NCBI GenBank assembly: GCA_029287555.1
Contig: JARFQX010000713.1
Span: forward strand, 1-6,134
Origin: Rubripirellula sp.
GTDB taxonomy: Bacteria > Planctomycetota > Planctomycetia > Pirellulales > Pirellulaceae
Direction: 5' to 3'
Length of the DNA stretch: 6,134 nt
The notes under the pieces are model-generated. The model saw only the letters and a program-made list of their open reading frames with translations, was not told the DNA's origin and ran no database searches. The position numbers were made by a program, and so were the translations under genes. The stretch's first letter is position 1; the number at the start of each line of letters is the position of its first letter. This document shows, one piece after another, positions 1 to 5,529 of this stretch.

Positions 1-2
1 CT

Positions 3-251
3 GCACTACCGACGATCAATCCACGAAAAGGTCGTGACCGCATTCATGTCAGCCTGCATACCCAGCAGGAGCGACAACTTTGGTCGGCGGAATTGCCCGA
101 GGATGTCTTCGATCGCGATACGGCGGAGGCCATCACCGAAGAGATGATCTTCATCGCCCTGAGCGGGCTTCGGCGCGACTCCGACGCGACCGCGGAGGAG
201 ATTCCCAGCCATCTGCGCTGCGGCTTGCCGTTGATCCACAGCCTAACCTGA
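3..251 (+). CDS. C-terminal fragment of an unrecognised protein (5' end outside window)
   Basis: An open frame runs from the left edge to a TGA at 249-251 and gives 82 residues. It has no plausible start inside the window, so it is the tail of a gene that begins further left. The codons look genuinely coding: G-rich first positions, GC-rich third positions, and an acidic, alanine-rich product with segments such as LWSAELPEDVFDRDTAEAI and EEMIFIALSGLRRDS. It ends in GLPLIHSLT. The competing minus-strand frame over 6-239 has an arginine/glutamine-rich product typical of a shadow. I recognise no family, signal or membrane segment. The gene converges on purF, whose stop lies 226 bp downstream. 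Confidence is good that it is coding; the function is unknown. Confidence 0.6.
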   Translation, partial: ALPTINPRKGRDRIHVSLHTQQERQLWSAELPEDVFDRDTAEAITEEMIFIALSGLRRDSDATAEEIPSHLRCGLPLIHSLT

Positions 252-400
252 ACGCTGTGGCCAAATTCCTTCGCCTTCACGGATGTTTCGCCCCTCCGAG
301 CTCATCGCCTCACTTGTGAGCGTGCTTCGGAAGGAATGCGCGGGGACTCGAGAGTCGCTCGCAAGCGTGGAGGAAGTTGAGGGCCCGCTGGCCGATCCTT

Positions 401-460
401 CTTCCTCTGCGACTCACGTCTCTGCGTGAACTTCTTCTCGCTCTTCTTTTCTCGCTGCCA
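401..460. repeat. Pyrimidine-rich spacer segment with CTCTGCG repeats
   Basis: The 252-477 spacer between the left-hand gene and purF contains no credible gene. Its right half is strongly pyrimidine-rich on the + strand. CTCTGCG occurs twice (405-411 and 420-426), and TCACG (414-418) with CGTGA (425-429) forms a perfect 5-bp inverted repeat around a 6-nt loop. On the opposite strand the segment reads as a CACGCAGAGACG-type sequence, which resembles short dispersed intergenic repeats I recall from planctomycetes and other bacteria; that resemblance is memory, not a search. A second weak hairpin at 454-469 (GCTGCC, AAA loop, GGC-T-AGC with a bulged T) lies just past the purF stop. It lacks a U tract, so I do not call it a terminator. 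Confidence 0.35.
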
Positions 461-477
461 AAGGCTAGCAGTCGGGC

Positions 478-2094
478 CTACTCCGCCGCGGCCAGAGCCG
501 CCGCCAGTTGCTCGTACGTACGCTTGCTGTCCATCTTGGCACCGCGGTTATCGAGAGCAATCTGGTAGAGTTGCTGGCCACAATTGGTCGGATACTTTCC
601 CGTCACGCAAGCCTGGCACAAGTGATCGGCGGGCATTCCAATCGCTCGCGCGATCGCATCGACCGGCAAGTATCGCAACGAATCCGCCCCGAGATCGTCC
701 GCCAGGCGTTGCTGCGACTCATCGGTCAAAATGCCTTCCTCCGAAAAATACTTAGGCGCAATCAGCTGGTCGATCGTGCTCATATCGATCCCGTAAAAGC
801 AGGGAGCGATGATTGGGGGACAGGCAACCCGAACGTGAATCTCGCGAGCGCCGCCCACTTCGCGGATGCGGTCGAGCAACACATTCATCGTCGTGCTTCG
901 AACGATCGAGTCTTCGACCAGGATGACCCGCTTCCCCTTCAACACTTCGCGAAGAGGCGTGTACTTGGTCGCTGCCTTGGCTTTTCGTGCCCGACCTCCT
1001 TCGATGAAGGTCCGTCCGGCGTAACGATTTCGTATCAAACCTTCTCGGCAGGGGATGGCAAGCTGATAGGCCATCGAATCCGCTGCCGCCTTACTCGTAT
1101 CAGGCACCGGCACGATGATCGTATCGTCGGGATCGATGTCGACGCGACCGTATTCATGCTCGGCCCTCGCCAACTCCTCGCCCAATTTCGTGCGGCTCAA
1201 GTAGACGCTGCGATCATCGAGCGTGGAAGCCACATTGGCGAAGTAAATCCATTCAAAAAAGCAGTGGGCCGGCGTTTTTTCTGGAGCGAATCGCTCCATC
1301 CGAAATCCATCCTCCTGGTCCACGATGATCGCGTAGCCCGGTGGCAAGGAGTGGATCTGTTCCACATCAAAGCCAAGATTAAGCAGTGCCACACTTTCAC
1401 TGGCGGCGGCAAACAGCGGTCCCTCGTGAACGTAGCACATCGGCTTGATGCCCAGTGGGTCGCGGGCAACGATCATTTCTCCCTCGGCGGTCAGCACGGC
1501 AAGGCTGTAGGCACCATCAAATCCGCCGGTGGTCTCGCGCAGGACATCGATCCAATCGATCCGCGATCGCGAGTTGCTGAGCAAACGACCGAATTCGTGC
1601 AAAATGATCTCGGTATCGGTATCGAGCGCCAAGTGATGGTCGCCATCGGCGAGCAGGCGTTCCTTCAAGAGACCGTAGTTGGAAAGTTGGCCATTGAAGC
1701 AGAAACTGAACCATTTCCGCTTGTGAATGTGGGTGCGTTCGAACGGTTGGGCGTAGCTGCGGTCATCCTGGCCGCAGGTGGCATAGCGGACGTGTCCGAT
1801 GGCGGCTCGACCCGCCAGCAACCTCATCAGCGATTCGGCCTTGGCCCGATGATTGAGCCGAAACACCTCGGCCACGGTGCCGACATCCTTACGCGTCTTC
1901 AACAGGGCGGGCCGATCGGGGTCAAACGTGGTCATCCCGGCGGCCAACTGACCCCGGTTTTGGATGTCAAGCAGCATCCGGGGCAGCAGTCGCGAGATCT
2001 GGCGAGGTCCGTCGCTGGTGCAAATCGGGCTGCGCCCACGCCCAGAGAGATGGTAGATGGCTGCAACACCACACTCGTGATGTAGTTCGCTCAT
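478..2094 (-). CDS. purF: Amidophosphoribosyltransferase (glutamine PRPP amidotransferase), Fe-S type
   Basis: This cytosolic enzyme makes 5-phosphoribosylamine from PRPP and glutamine, the committed step of de novo purine synthesis. The 538-residue product has a short propeptide (MSELHHE) before the nucleophile Cys8 in CGVAAIYHL. The N-terminal Ntn glutaminase domain spans about 8-255 (NRGQ near 46-49, HVRYAT near 101-106, FNGQLSN near 133-139). The C-terminal phosphoribosyltransferase domain has VPVPDTS near 328-334, LIRNRYAGRTF near 353-363 and the PRPP loop VILVEDSIVRSTT near 390-402. Cys278, Cys432, Cys493 and Cys496 match the four [4Fe-4S] ligands of the Bacillus subtilis enzyme (CFFEWIYF, APCFYGID, CQACVTGKYPT). 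Two oddities: about 14 extra residues between the nucleophile and NRGQ, and E-D plus S in the PRPP loop where VDDSIVRGTT is usual. The ATG at 2094 is supported by placing Cys8 after a short propeptide; a GGGG run 11 nt upstream is a weak ribosome site. It stands alone, diverging from proB. Confidence 0.97.
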   Translation of the reverse strand: MSELHHECGVAAIYHLSGRGRSPICTSDGPRQISRLLPRMLLDIQNRGQLAAGMTTFDPDRPALLKTRKDVGTVAEVFRLNHRAKAESLMRLLAGRAAIGHVRYATCGQDDRSYAQPFERTHIHKRKWFSFCFNGQLSNYGLLKERLLADGDHHLALDTDTEIILHEFGRLLSNSRSRIDWIDVLRETTGGFDGAYSLAVLTAEGEMIVARDPLGIKPMCYVHEGPLFAAASESVALLNLGFDVEQIHSLPPGYAIIVDQEDGFRMERFAPEKTPAHCFFEWIYFANVASTLDDRSVYLSRTKLGEELARAEHEYGRVDIDPDDTIIVPVPDTSKAAADSMAYQLAIPCREGLIRNRYAGRTFIEGGRARKAKAATKYTPLREVLKGKRVILVEDSIVRSTTMNVLLDRIREVGGAREIHVRVACPPIIAPCFYGIDMSTIDQLIAPKYFSEEGILTDESQQRLADDLGADSLRYLPVDAIARAIGMPADHLCQACVTGKYPTNCGQQLYQIALDNRGAKMDSKRTYEQLAAALAAAE

Positions 2095-2112
2095 AGCGAG
2101 ATTTTCCCCGAG

Positions 2113-2150
2113 GAATCGACGTCGGCGGGCGATTCTCCAGCGTCGGCTGG
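2113..2150 (-). promoter_or_regulatory. Paired hairpins / 21-bp-spaced direct repeats in the purF leader
   Basis: Two perfect inverted repeats sit side by side just upstream of the purF start. CCAGC (2137-2141) pairs with GCTGG (2146-2150) around a 4-nt loop. One base away, GAATCG (2113-2118) pairs with CGATTC (2130-2135) around an 11-nt loop. The inner edge is 18 nt before the ATG at 2094. The same stretch contains a near-identical 10-mer, CGTCGGC(G/T)GG, at 2120-2129 and 2141-2150. These are 21 bp apart, two helical turns. It could act as RNA stem-loops in the purF 5' UTR or as a two-site operator in the shared purF/proB spacer. Both roles are inference; it matches no riboswitch class that I recognise. 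Confidence 0.4.
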
Positions 2151-2203
2151 CAACACGACCTCAGCTTGACTGTGACGGCAAAGACTTCCTGTCGCGTTCT
2201 GAC

Positions 2204-2232
2204 TTTGTACAGCGGCCTTCCACGCCCGTCGA
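2204..2232 (-). promoter_or_regulatory. Weak sigma-70-like promoter candidate for purF
   Basis: On the minus strand TCGACG (2232-2227) and TACAAA (2209-2204) lie 17 bp apart, with 4 of 6 matches each to the -35 and -10 consensus sequences. Transcription would start near 2197 and give a leader of about 100 nt that includes the paired hairpins. An alternative -10-like TACAAT lies at 2297-2292 without a good -35. No convincing + strand promoter for proB was found in the spacer 2095-2339. Matches at this level arise by chance often, so confidence is low. Confidence 0.2.
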
Positions 2233-2339
2233 TTCCCCATGACAATTCAGCTTTCGTTCGAGGACCCTCTCGGACGACTCGATCGCAATCCATTGTAACC
2301 GAAACCGCCTGGTTCGCCTGTCCCGCCCCCCGATCCGCC

Positions 2340-3509
2340 ATGGCAAGCCCCTCTTCATCAGCCGCTGAGACTCGTCGGACCGTTATCGACCACGCCGGCA
2401 GCGTGGTGGTCAAAGTCGGAACGCGGGTGATCACAACCGAACAGGGCCAATTAGACCGCCAACGAATCGACGCGCTCTCAGCCCAACTCTGCCGGATCGC
2501 CGATACCGGTCGTCAAGTCTTGATGGTGAGCAGTGGCGCCGTGGGGGCCGGCATGGGAAAGCTGGGGCTCGCGGACCGTCCCAGCGGCTTGGCGCAGTTG
2601 CAGGCGATCGCCGCGGTGGGCCAAACCGATCTGATCCAAGCTTACGAAAGCTCGCTCGCCAGCATGGGTCGCCACGCCGCGCAAGTTCTGTTGACCGCGG
2701 CCGACCTGAGACGACGCAGCGCCTACCTGAACGTCCGCAACGCGTTGACGCAAATCCACGCCTTCGGAGCGATCGCGATCATCAACGAGAATGATTCCGT
2801 TGCGGTTTCGGAGCTGATGACCACCTTCGGCGACAACGACCGGCTCGCCTCCCAAGTAGCGGGACTGCTGTCCGACGCGATGCTGGTCATCCTTTCCGAC
2901 GTTGACGGACTCTACGACGGACCTCCATCGAATCCCGAAAGCCGACGACTCGATCTTGTCGAAACCATTGACGACCAAGTCCTGGCGATGGCACAGGCCC
3001 ACAGGAGCGCGCACAGCAAAGGAGGCATGGCGAGCAAGTTGGCGGCGGCCAAGGTAGCCGCCTTGCACGGTCAACCGACGATCATCGCCCCGGGTCGCGA
3101 CGACCGCGTGCTCGACAAGATCTTTGCCGGCGAGGTGATCGGGACTCTGTTTCTGCCACCCAACCGCTCCATTCGCGGACGCCGTCGCTGGATCGGTACC
3201 GCCGCCCGCGTATCCGGAAGCCTGGTGCTCGACCAGGGGGCGGCCGATGCGCTGCGCAAATCGGGAAGCAGCTTATTGGCGATCGGCATTCGATCGCTCA
3301 GCGGTTCATTTCAACGGGGCAGCGTTGTCGCTATGTTCGACCCGCAGGGTCAGGAAATTGCCCGCGGTCTTTGCAACTATCCCTCGACCGAAGTGGAGAA
3401 GATCATCGGCCAGCCGAGCGACAAGATCAGCGAGATTCTCGGTCATCGTCCCTACGAATGTGTCGTGCATCGAAACAATCTGGTGCTGCTCGACTCGACC
3501 GATACCTGA
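2340..3509 (+). CDS. proB: Glutamate 5-kinase with C-terminal PUA domain
   Basis: ProB phosphorylates L-glutamate to gamma-glutamyl phosphate with ATP, the first step of proline synthesis in the cytosol. From the ATG at 2340 it is 389 residues, slightly longer than the 367 of E. coli. The amino acid kinase domain covers about 20-270: VVVKVGTRV near 22-30 with Lys25, SSGAVGAG near 64-71, INENDSV near 148-154, FGDND near 163-167, SDVDGLY near 186-192 and KGGMASK near 227-233. A PUA domain follows at about 283-380 (RRWIGTAARVSGS onward). About 20 residues of Ser/Ala-rich leader precede the first beta strand. The frame stays open upstream to a TTG at 2166, but the extra 58 residues are basic and proline-rich with no ProB homology, so I chose 2340. 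No Shine-Dalgarno is visible there. proA is not adjacent. Feedback inhibition by proline is the family norm; nothing in this sequence tests it. Confidence 0.95.
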   Translation: MASPSSSAAETRRTVIDHAGSVVVKVGTRVITTEQGQLDRQRIDALSAQLCRIADTGRQVLMVSSGAVGAGMGKLGLADRPSGLAQLQAIAAVGQTDLIQAYESSLASMGRHAAQVLLTAADLRRRSAYLNVRNALTQIHAFGAIAIINENDSVAVSELMTTFGDNDRLASQVAGLLSDAMLVILSDVDGLYDGPPSNPESRRLDLVETIDDQVLAMAQAHRSAHSKGGMASKLAAAKVAALHGQPTIIAPGRDDRVLDKIFAGEVIGTLFLPPNRSIRGRRRWIGTAARVSGSLVLDQGAADALRKSGSSLLAIGIRSLSGSFQRGSVVAMFDPQGQEIARGLCNYPSTEVEKIIGQPSDKISEILGHRPYECVVHRNNLVLLDSTDT

Positions 3510-3512
3510 CCG

Positions 3513-3528
3513 CCAAGGCTTACCTTGG
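3513..3528. terminator. Perfect hairpin between convergent proB and nth
   Basis: CCAAGG (3513-3518), a CTTA loop, and CCTTGG (3523-3528) form a perfect 6-bp stem in the 27 bp between the proB stop (3509) and the nth stop (3537). A symmetric stem in a convergent gap is what a shared bidirectional terminator would look like. Neither strand has a U tract after it, so it is not a canonical intrinsic terminator. Confidence 0.35.
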
Positions 3529-3536
3529 AAACCTCC

Positions 3537-4190
3537 TCAAGGCTTCCTGCAAACCACGGGCTTCTTGCGATTCGGATAAAGTTCCTGACAAAGGTTGCAC
3601 CTGGTGCCGTCGCAGCCCCGAGCGGTGCAGCACTCGCGGCCGTAGAAGATGATCTGCAGGTGTAGTTTGTTCCACAGCTCTTCGGGAAACAAACGCTTGA
3701 GGTCGGCTTCGGTTTGCCCGACGTTCTTGCCGCTCGAGAGCCCCCACCGCTGAGCAAGTCGATGAATGTGAGTATCGACTGGAAAGGCGGGAATCCCGAA
3801 TGCCTGGGCCATCACAACGCTCGCCGTTTTGTGCCCTACCCCGGGAAGGGATTCCAGGTCTGCGAAGTTGCGCGGGACCTGACCGCCAAACTCCTCGACG
3901 ATCATCGCCGACATCGCGGCAAGATTCTTCGCTTTTTGCTTCGATAGACCGAGCGGACGTATGATCTCAAGAATGCGCGGCTCACCCAATTGCTGCATCA
4001 TCTCTGGCGTGGAAGCCGCGTTGAATAGCGCGGGCGTGATCTCATTCACCTTCTTGTCCGTGCACTGCGCACTGAGAATCACCGCCACCAACAAGGTGAA
4101 GGGATCGCGGTGATGCAGCGGGATCGGTGGATCAGGATAGAGTTCCCCAAGTCGCTTCCGCACGACGTCGGCACGCTCTCGCTTTTTCAA
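3537..4190 (-). CDS. nth: Endonuclease III (DNA glycosylase / AP lyase)
   Basis: Nth excises oxidised pyrimidines from DNA and cleaves the abasic site, starting base excision repair. From the TTG at 4190 the product is 217 residues (E. coli 211), and its N terminus (KKRERADVVRKRLGELYP) aligns with that of E. coli Nth. LLVAVILSAQCTDKKVN (about 33-49) is the conserved early helix region. The helix-hairpin-helix LPGVGHKTASVV (115-126) carries the catalytic Lys121, and VDTH (138-141) carries Asp139; both are within one residue of the E. coli positions. The C terminus has cysteines at 187, 188, 193, 198, 201 and 214, which do not fit the classic C-X6-C-X2-C-X5-C iron-sulfur pattern. No ATG or GTG is available near the N terminus. 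TTG at 4214 would add eight residues but has no ribosome site and falls inside a tandem repeat, whereas TTG 4190 has GGAG 11 nt upstream. The gene converges on proB. Confidence 0.93.
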   Translation of the reverse strand: MKKRERADVVRKRLGELYPDPPIPLHHRDPFTLLVAVILSAQCTDKKVNEITPALFNAASTPEMMQQLGEPRILEIIRPLGLSKQKAKNLAAMSAMIVEEFGGQVPRNFADLESLPGVGHKTASVVMAQAFGIPAFPVDTHIHRLAQRWGLSSGKNVGQTEADLKRLFPEELWNKLHLQIIFYGRECCTARGCDGTRCNLCQELYPNRKKPVVCRKP

Positions 4191-4210
4191 TGTTTCAGCA
4201 TCTCCAGGAA

Positions 4211-4246
4211 TCAACGGGCGGGAATAAATCGACGAGCGGGAATAAG
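4211..4246. repeat. Two-copy 18-bp tandem repeat upstream of nth
   Basis: Positions 4211-4228 and 4229-4246 match at 15 of 18 bases, sharing the core GCGGGAATAA (4218-4227 and 4236-4245). On the nth strand each unit reads as TTATTCCCGC followed by a CGT-rich tail. It lies immediately upstream of the likely nth start (TTG 4190) and overlaps the alternative TTG at 4214. It may be a dispersed intergenic element or a local duplication; two copies alone cannot tell. Confidence 0.5.
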
Positions 4247-4257
4247 GGGCCGTACCT

Positions 4258-4279
4258 CAAGAGCCGCAAGCAGCCCTTG
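4258..4279 (-). other. Imperfect hairpin in the nth/oxidoreductase spacer
   Basis: On the minus strand CAAGGGC and GCTCTTG form a 7-bp stem with one G-U pair around an 8-nt loop, downstream of the oxidoreductase stop and upstream of nth. No U tract follows. It could be a weak transcription stop or chance. The rest of the spacer (4280-4341) has a small AGTGC/GCACT stem at 4281-4293 and, on the minus strand, a G-rich run (4301-4319). Confidence 0.2.
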
Positions 4280-4341
4280 GAGTGCTCCGCACTTTCGAGA
4301 CCCACCCCCTTTTTCCCCTGCGATTCCTCTTGGTCGGACGA

Positions 4342-4362
4342 GTTACCAGTTACTAGTTACCA
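4342..4362. repeat. Triple heptamer GTTACYA repeat at the oxidoreductase 3' end
   Basis: Three head-to-tail 7-mers, GTTACCA, GTTACTA and GTTACCA, occupy 4342-4348, 4349-4355 and 4356-4362. On the minus strand they read TGGTAAC, TAGTAAC, TGGTAAC and put a stop codon in all three frames. The first of these supplies Trp390 and the TAA stop of the oxidoreductase. I recall similar CTGGTAACTGGTAACT-type strings as intergenic repeats in other genomes, but that is memory and unchecked. Confidence 0.6.
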
Positions 4363-5529
4363 GGCGCACCAGCTCGAATCGTTGTCGTTGCTCTCCAGGC
4401 AGCGTTGCATGAAACGAACCCCTTCAAGACCGTCGTGGACCGTTGGATAGAGACTCGGGCTCGGGTCAACCGCCAACTCGCCGCTGACTTGACGCATGGC
4501 GCGAAAAGCGTCGCGATACACATTTGCGAAGGCTTCAAAGAAAGCTTCGGGATGACCACCGGGCAGACGGCACGCGGCGGCGGCGGTCGCGGTGGTATAA
4601 GCGGCTCCGGGATTTCGATCGTAGACTCTCGTCGGCGTCCCAAGCGAACGCACGATCAGCTGATTCGGATCTTCCTGGCGCCAAGCGAGTGACGCCTCGG
4701 TCCCATCCACTTCAATCGTCAGGTCATTCAACCGCCCGTGCGACACCTGACTCCAAGTAACCAGACCGGTCGCTGCTTGATCCAATTGGAGGATCGCATG
4801 CCCGTAGTCGTCGAGTTCGTGATGGGGGGAATACGAACTCATACGACTGAGTAACGCGTGGGGCTGCGAAGCGGTGACGAAACGAAGCAGGTGGAAGGCG
4901 TGGGTACCAACATCACCAAGTGACCCCGCGCGCCCGTTCAATTCGGGATTCGACTTCCAAGCACCTCGCGCCGGCGTCTCATCACGTTTCACACCTTGCA
5001 TCCATCCCTGGACATAGGAAACCCGGACACCGAGGATCCTCCCGAGTTCACCGCTCGCGACGATCTCGCGAGCCTGGCGAATCATTGGGTAACCCGAGTA
5101 GTTGTGGGTCAGCGCAAACACCTTTCCGGAACGCGCGACGGCATCGACCATCGCCTGCGCGTCGCGCTCGTTCGTCGTCATCGGTTTGTCGCAGACAACA
5201 TGAAAACCTGCATCCAAAGCCGAGCAGGCGATTTCGGCATGCGTGTGGTTGGGGGTGGCGATCGATACAAAATCGATTCGCTCGGACTCGGGCAACCGGG
5301 ACTCGGATTCCAGCAGCTCCGAGAATGAACCGTATGCCCTCGAGGGATCGATTCTGAATTCGGTGGCAGCCGTGCGCGAGCGAAGCGGATCGGACGAGAG
5401 GGCTCCAGCGACCAGCTCGGCTTCGCGATCCAAGGTTGCGGCGGTTACATGAACACGGCCAATGAACCCCGCACCGCCTCCGCCAATCAAACCCATGCGG
5501 AGAGGACGCTCCGATGTGACTGCGGTCAT
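4357..5529 (-). CDS. Gfo/Idh/MocA family NAD(P)-dependent oxidoreductase
   Basis: A 390-residue protein of the family that oxidises or reduces sugars, inositols and related compounds with NAD(P). The N-terminal Rossmann domain (about 10-135) has the dinucleotide loop GLIGGGGAGFIG (13-24), SIATPNHTHAEIA (89-101) and CDKPMT (113-118), the family's EKP motif with Asp for Glu and Lys115 kept. The C-terminal domain carries GDVGTHAFHLL (205-215) with Asp206 and His210 in the usual catalytic positions, then PGGHPEAFFEAFANVYRD (323-340) and DGLEGVRF (366-373). I see no signal peptide or twin-arginine leader, so it is probably cytosolic. The substrate cannot be told from sequence. The ATG at 5529 overlaps the upstream gene's TGA by four bases and has GAGGAG 5 nt before it, so coupling is likely. 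The last residue and the stop lie in a heptamer repeat. Confidence 0.93.
   Translation of the reverse strand: MTAVTSERPLRMGLIGGGGAGFIGRVHVTAATLDREAELVAGALSSDPLRSRTAATEFRIDPSRAYGSFSELLESESRLPESERIDFVSIATPNHTHAEIACSALDAGFHVVCDKPMTTNERDAQAMVDAVARSGKVFALTHNYSGYPMIRQAREIVASGELGRILGVRVSYVQGWMQGVKRDETPARGAWKSNPELNGRAGSLGDVGTHAFHLLRFVTASQPHALLSRMSSYSPHHELDDYGHAILQLDQAATGLVTWSQVSHGRLNDLTIEVDGTEASLAWRQEDPNQLIVRSLGTPTRVYDRNPGAAYTTATAAAACRLPGGHPEAFFEAFANVYRDAFRAMRQVSGELAVDPSPSLYPTVHDGLEGVRFMQRCLESNDNDSSWCAW

Noticed and set aside
6..239. 77-codon minus-strand frame at the left edge
   Set aside because: It is the reverse of the better-composed + frame ending at 251, and its product is Arg/Gln-rich with no recognisable motif.
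508..2085. 525-codon open frame on the + strand
   Set aside because: It is exactly antisense to purF, whose product has all expected motifs. The + product is basic and His/Arg-rich with no recognisable domain, a GC-rich shadow frame.
2166..2339. 58-residue N-terminal extension of ProB from a TTG
   Set aside because: The extension has no glutamate kinase homology and a spacer-like composition; the kinase fold begins about 20 residues after the ATG at 2340.
1967..2434. 155-codon minus-strand frame across the purF/proB spacer
   Set aside because: It overlaps the start of both proB and purF in other frames and has no recognisable domain.
4301..4319. Possible G-quadruplex on the minus strand
   Set aside because: Only three G-runs (4, 5 and 3) are present; a fourth run within a usual loop distance is missing.
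4405..4692. Small + strand frame with a segment (SVAIHICEGFKESFG) resembling four-helix-bundle rRNA-intervening proteins
   Set aside because: It is antisense to the well-conserved C terminus of the oxidoreductase (HPEAFFEAFANVYRD region); the resemblance is short and coincidental.
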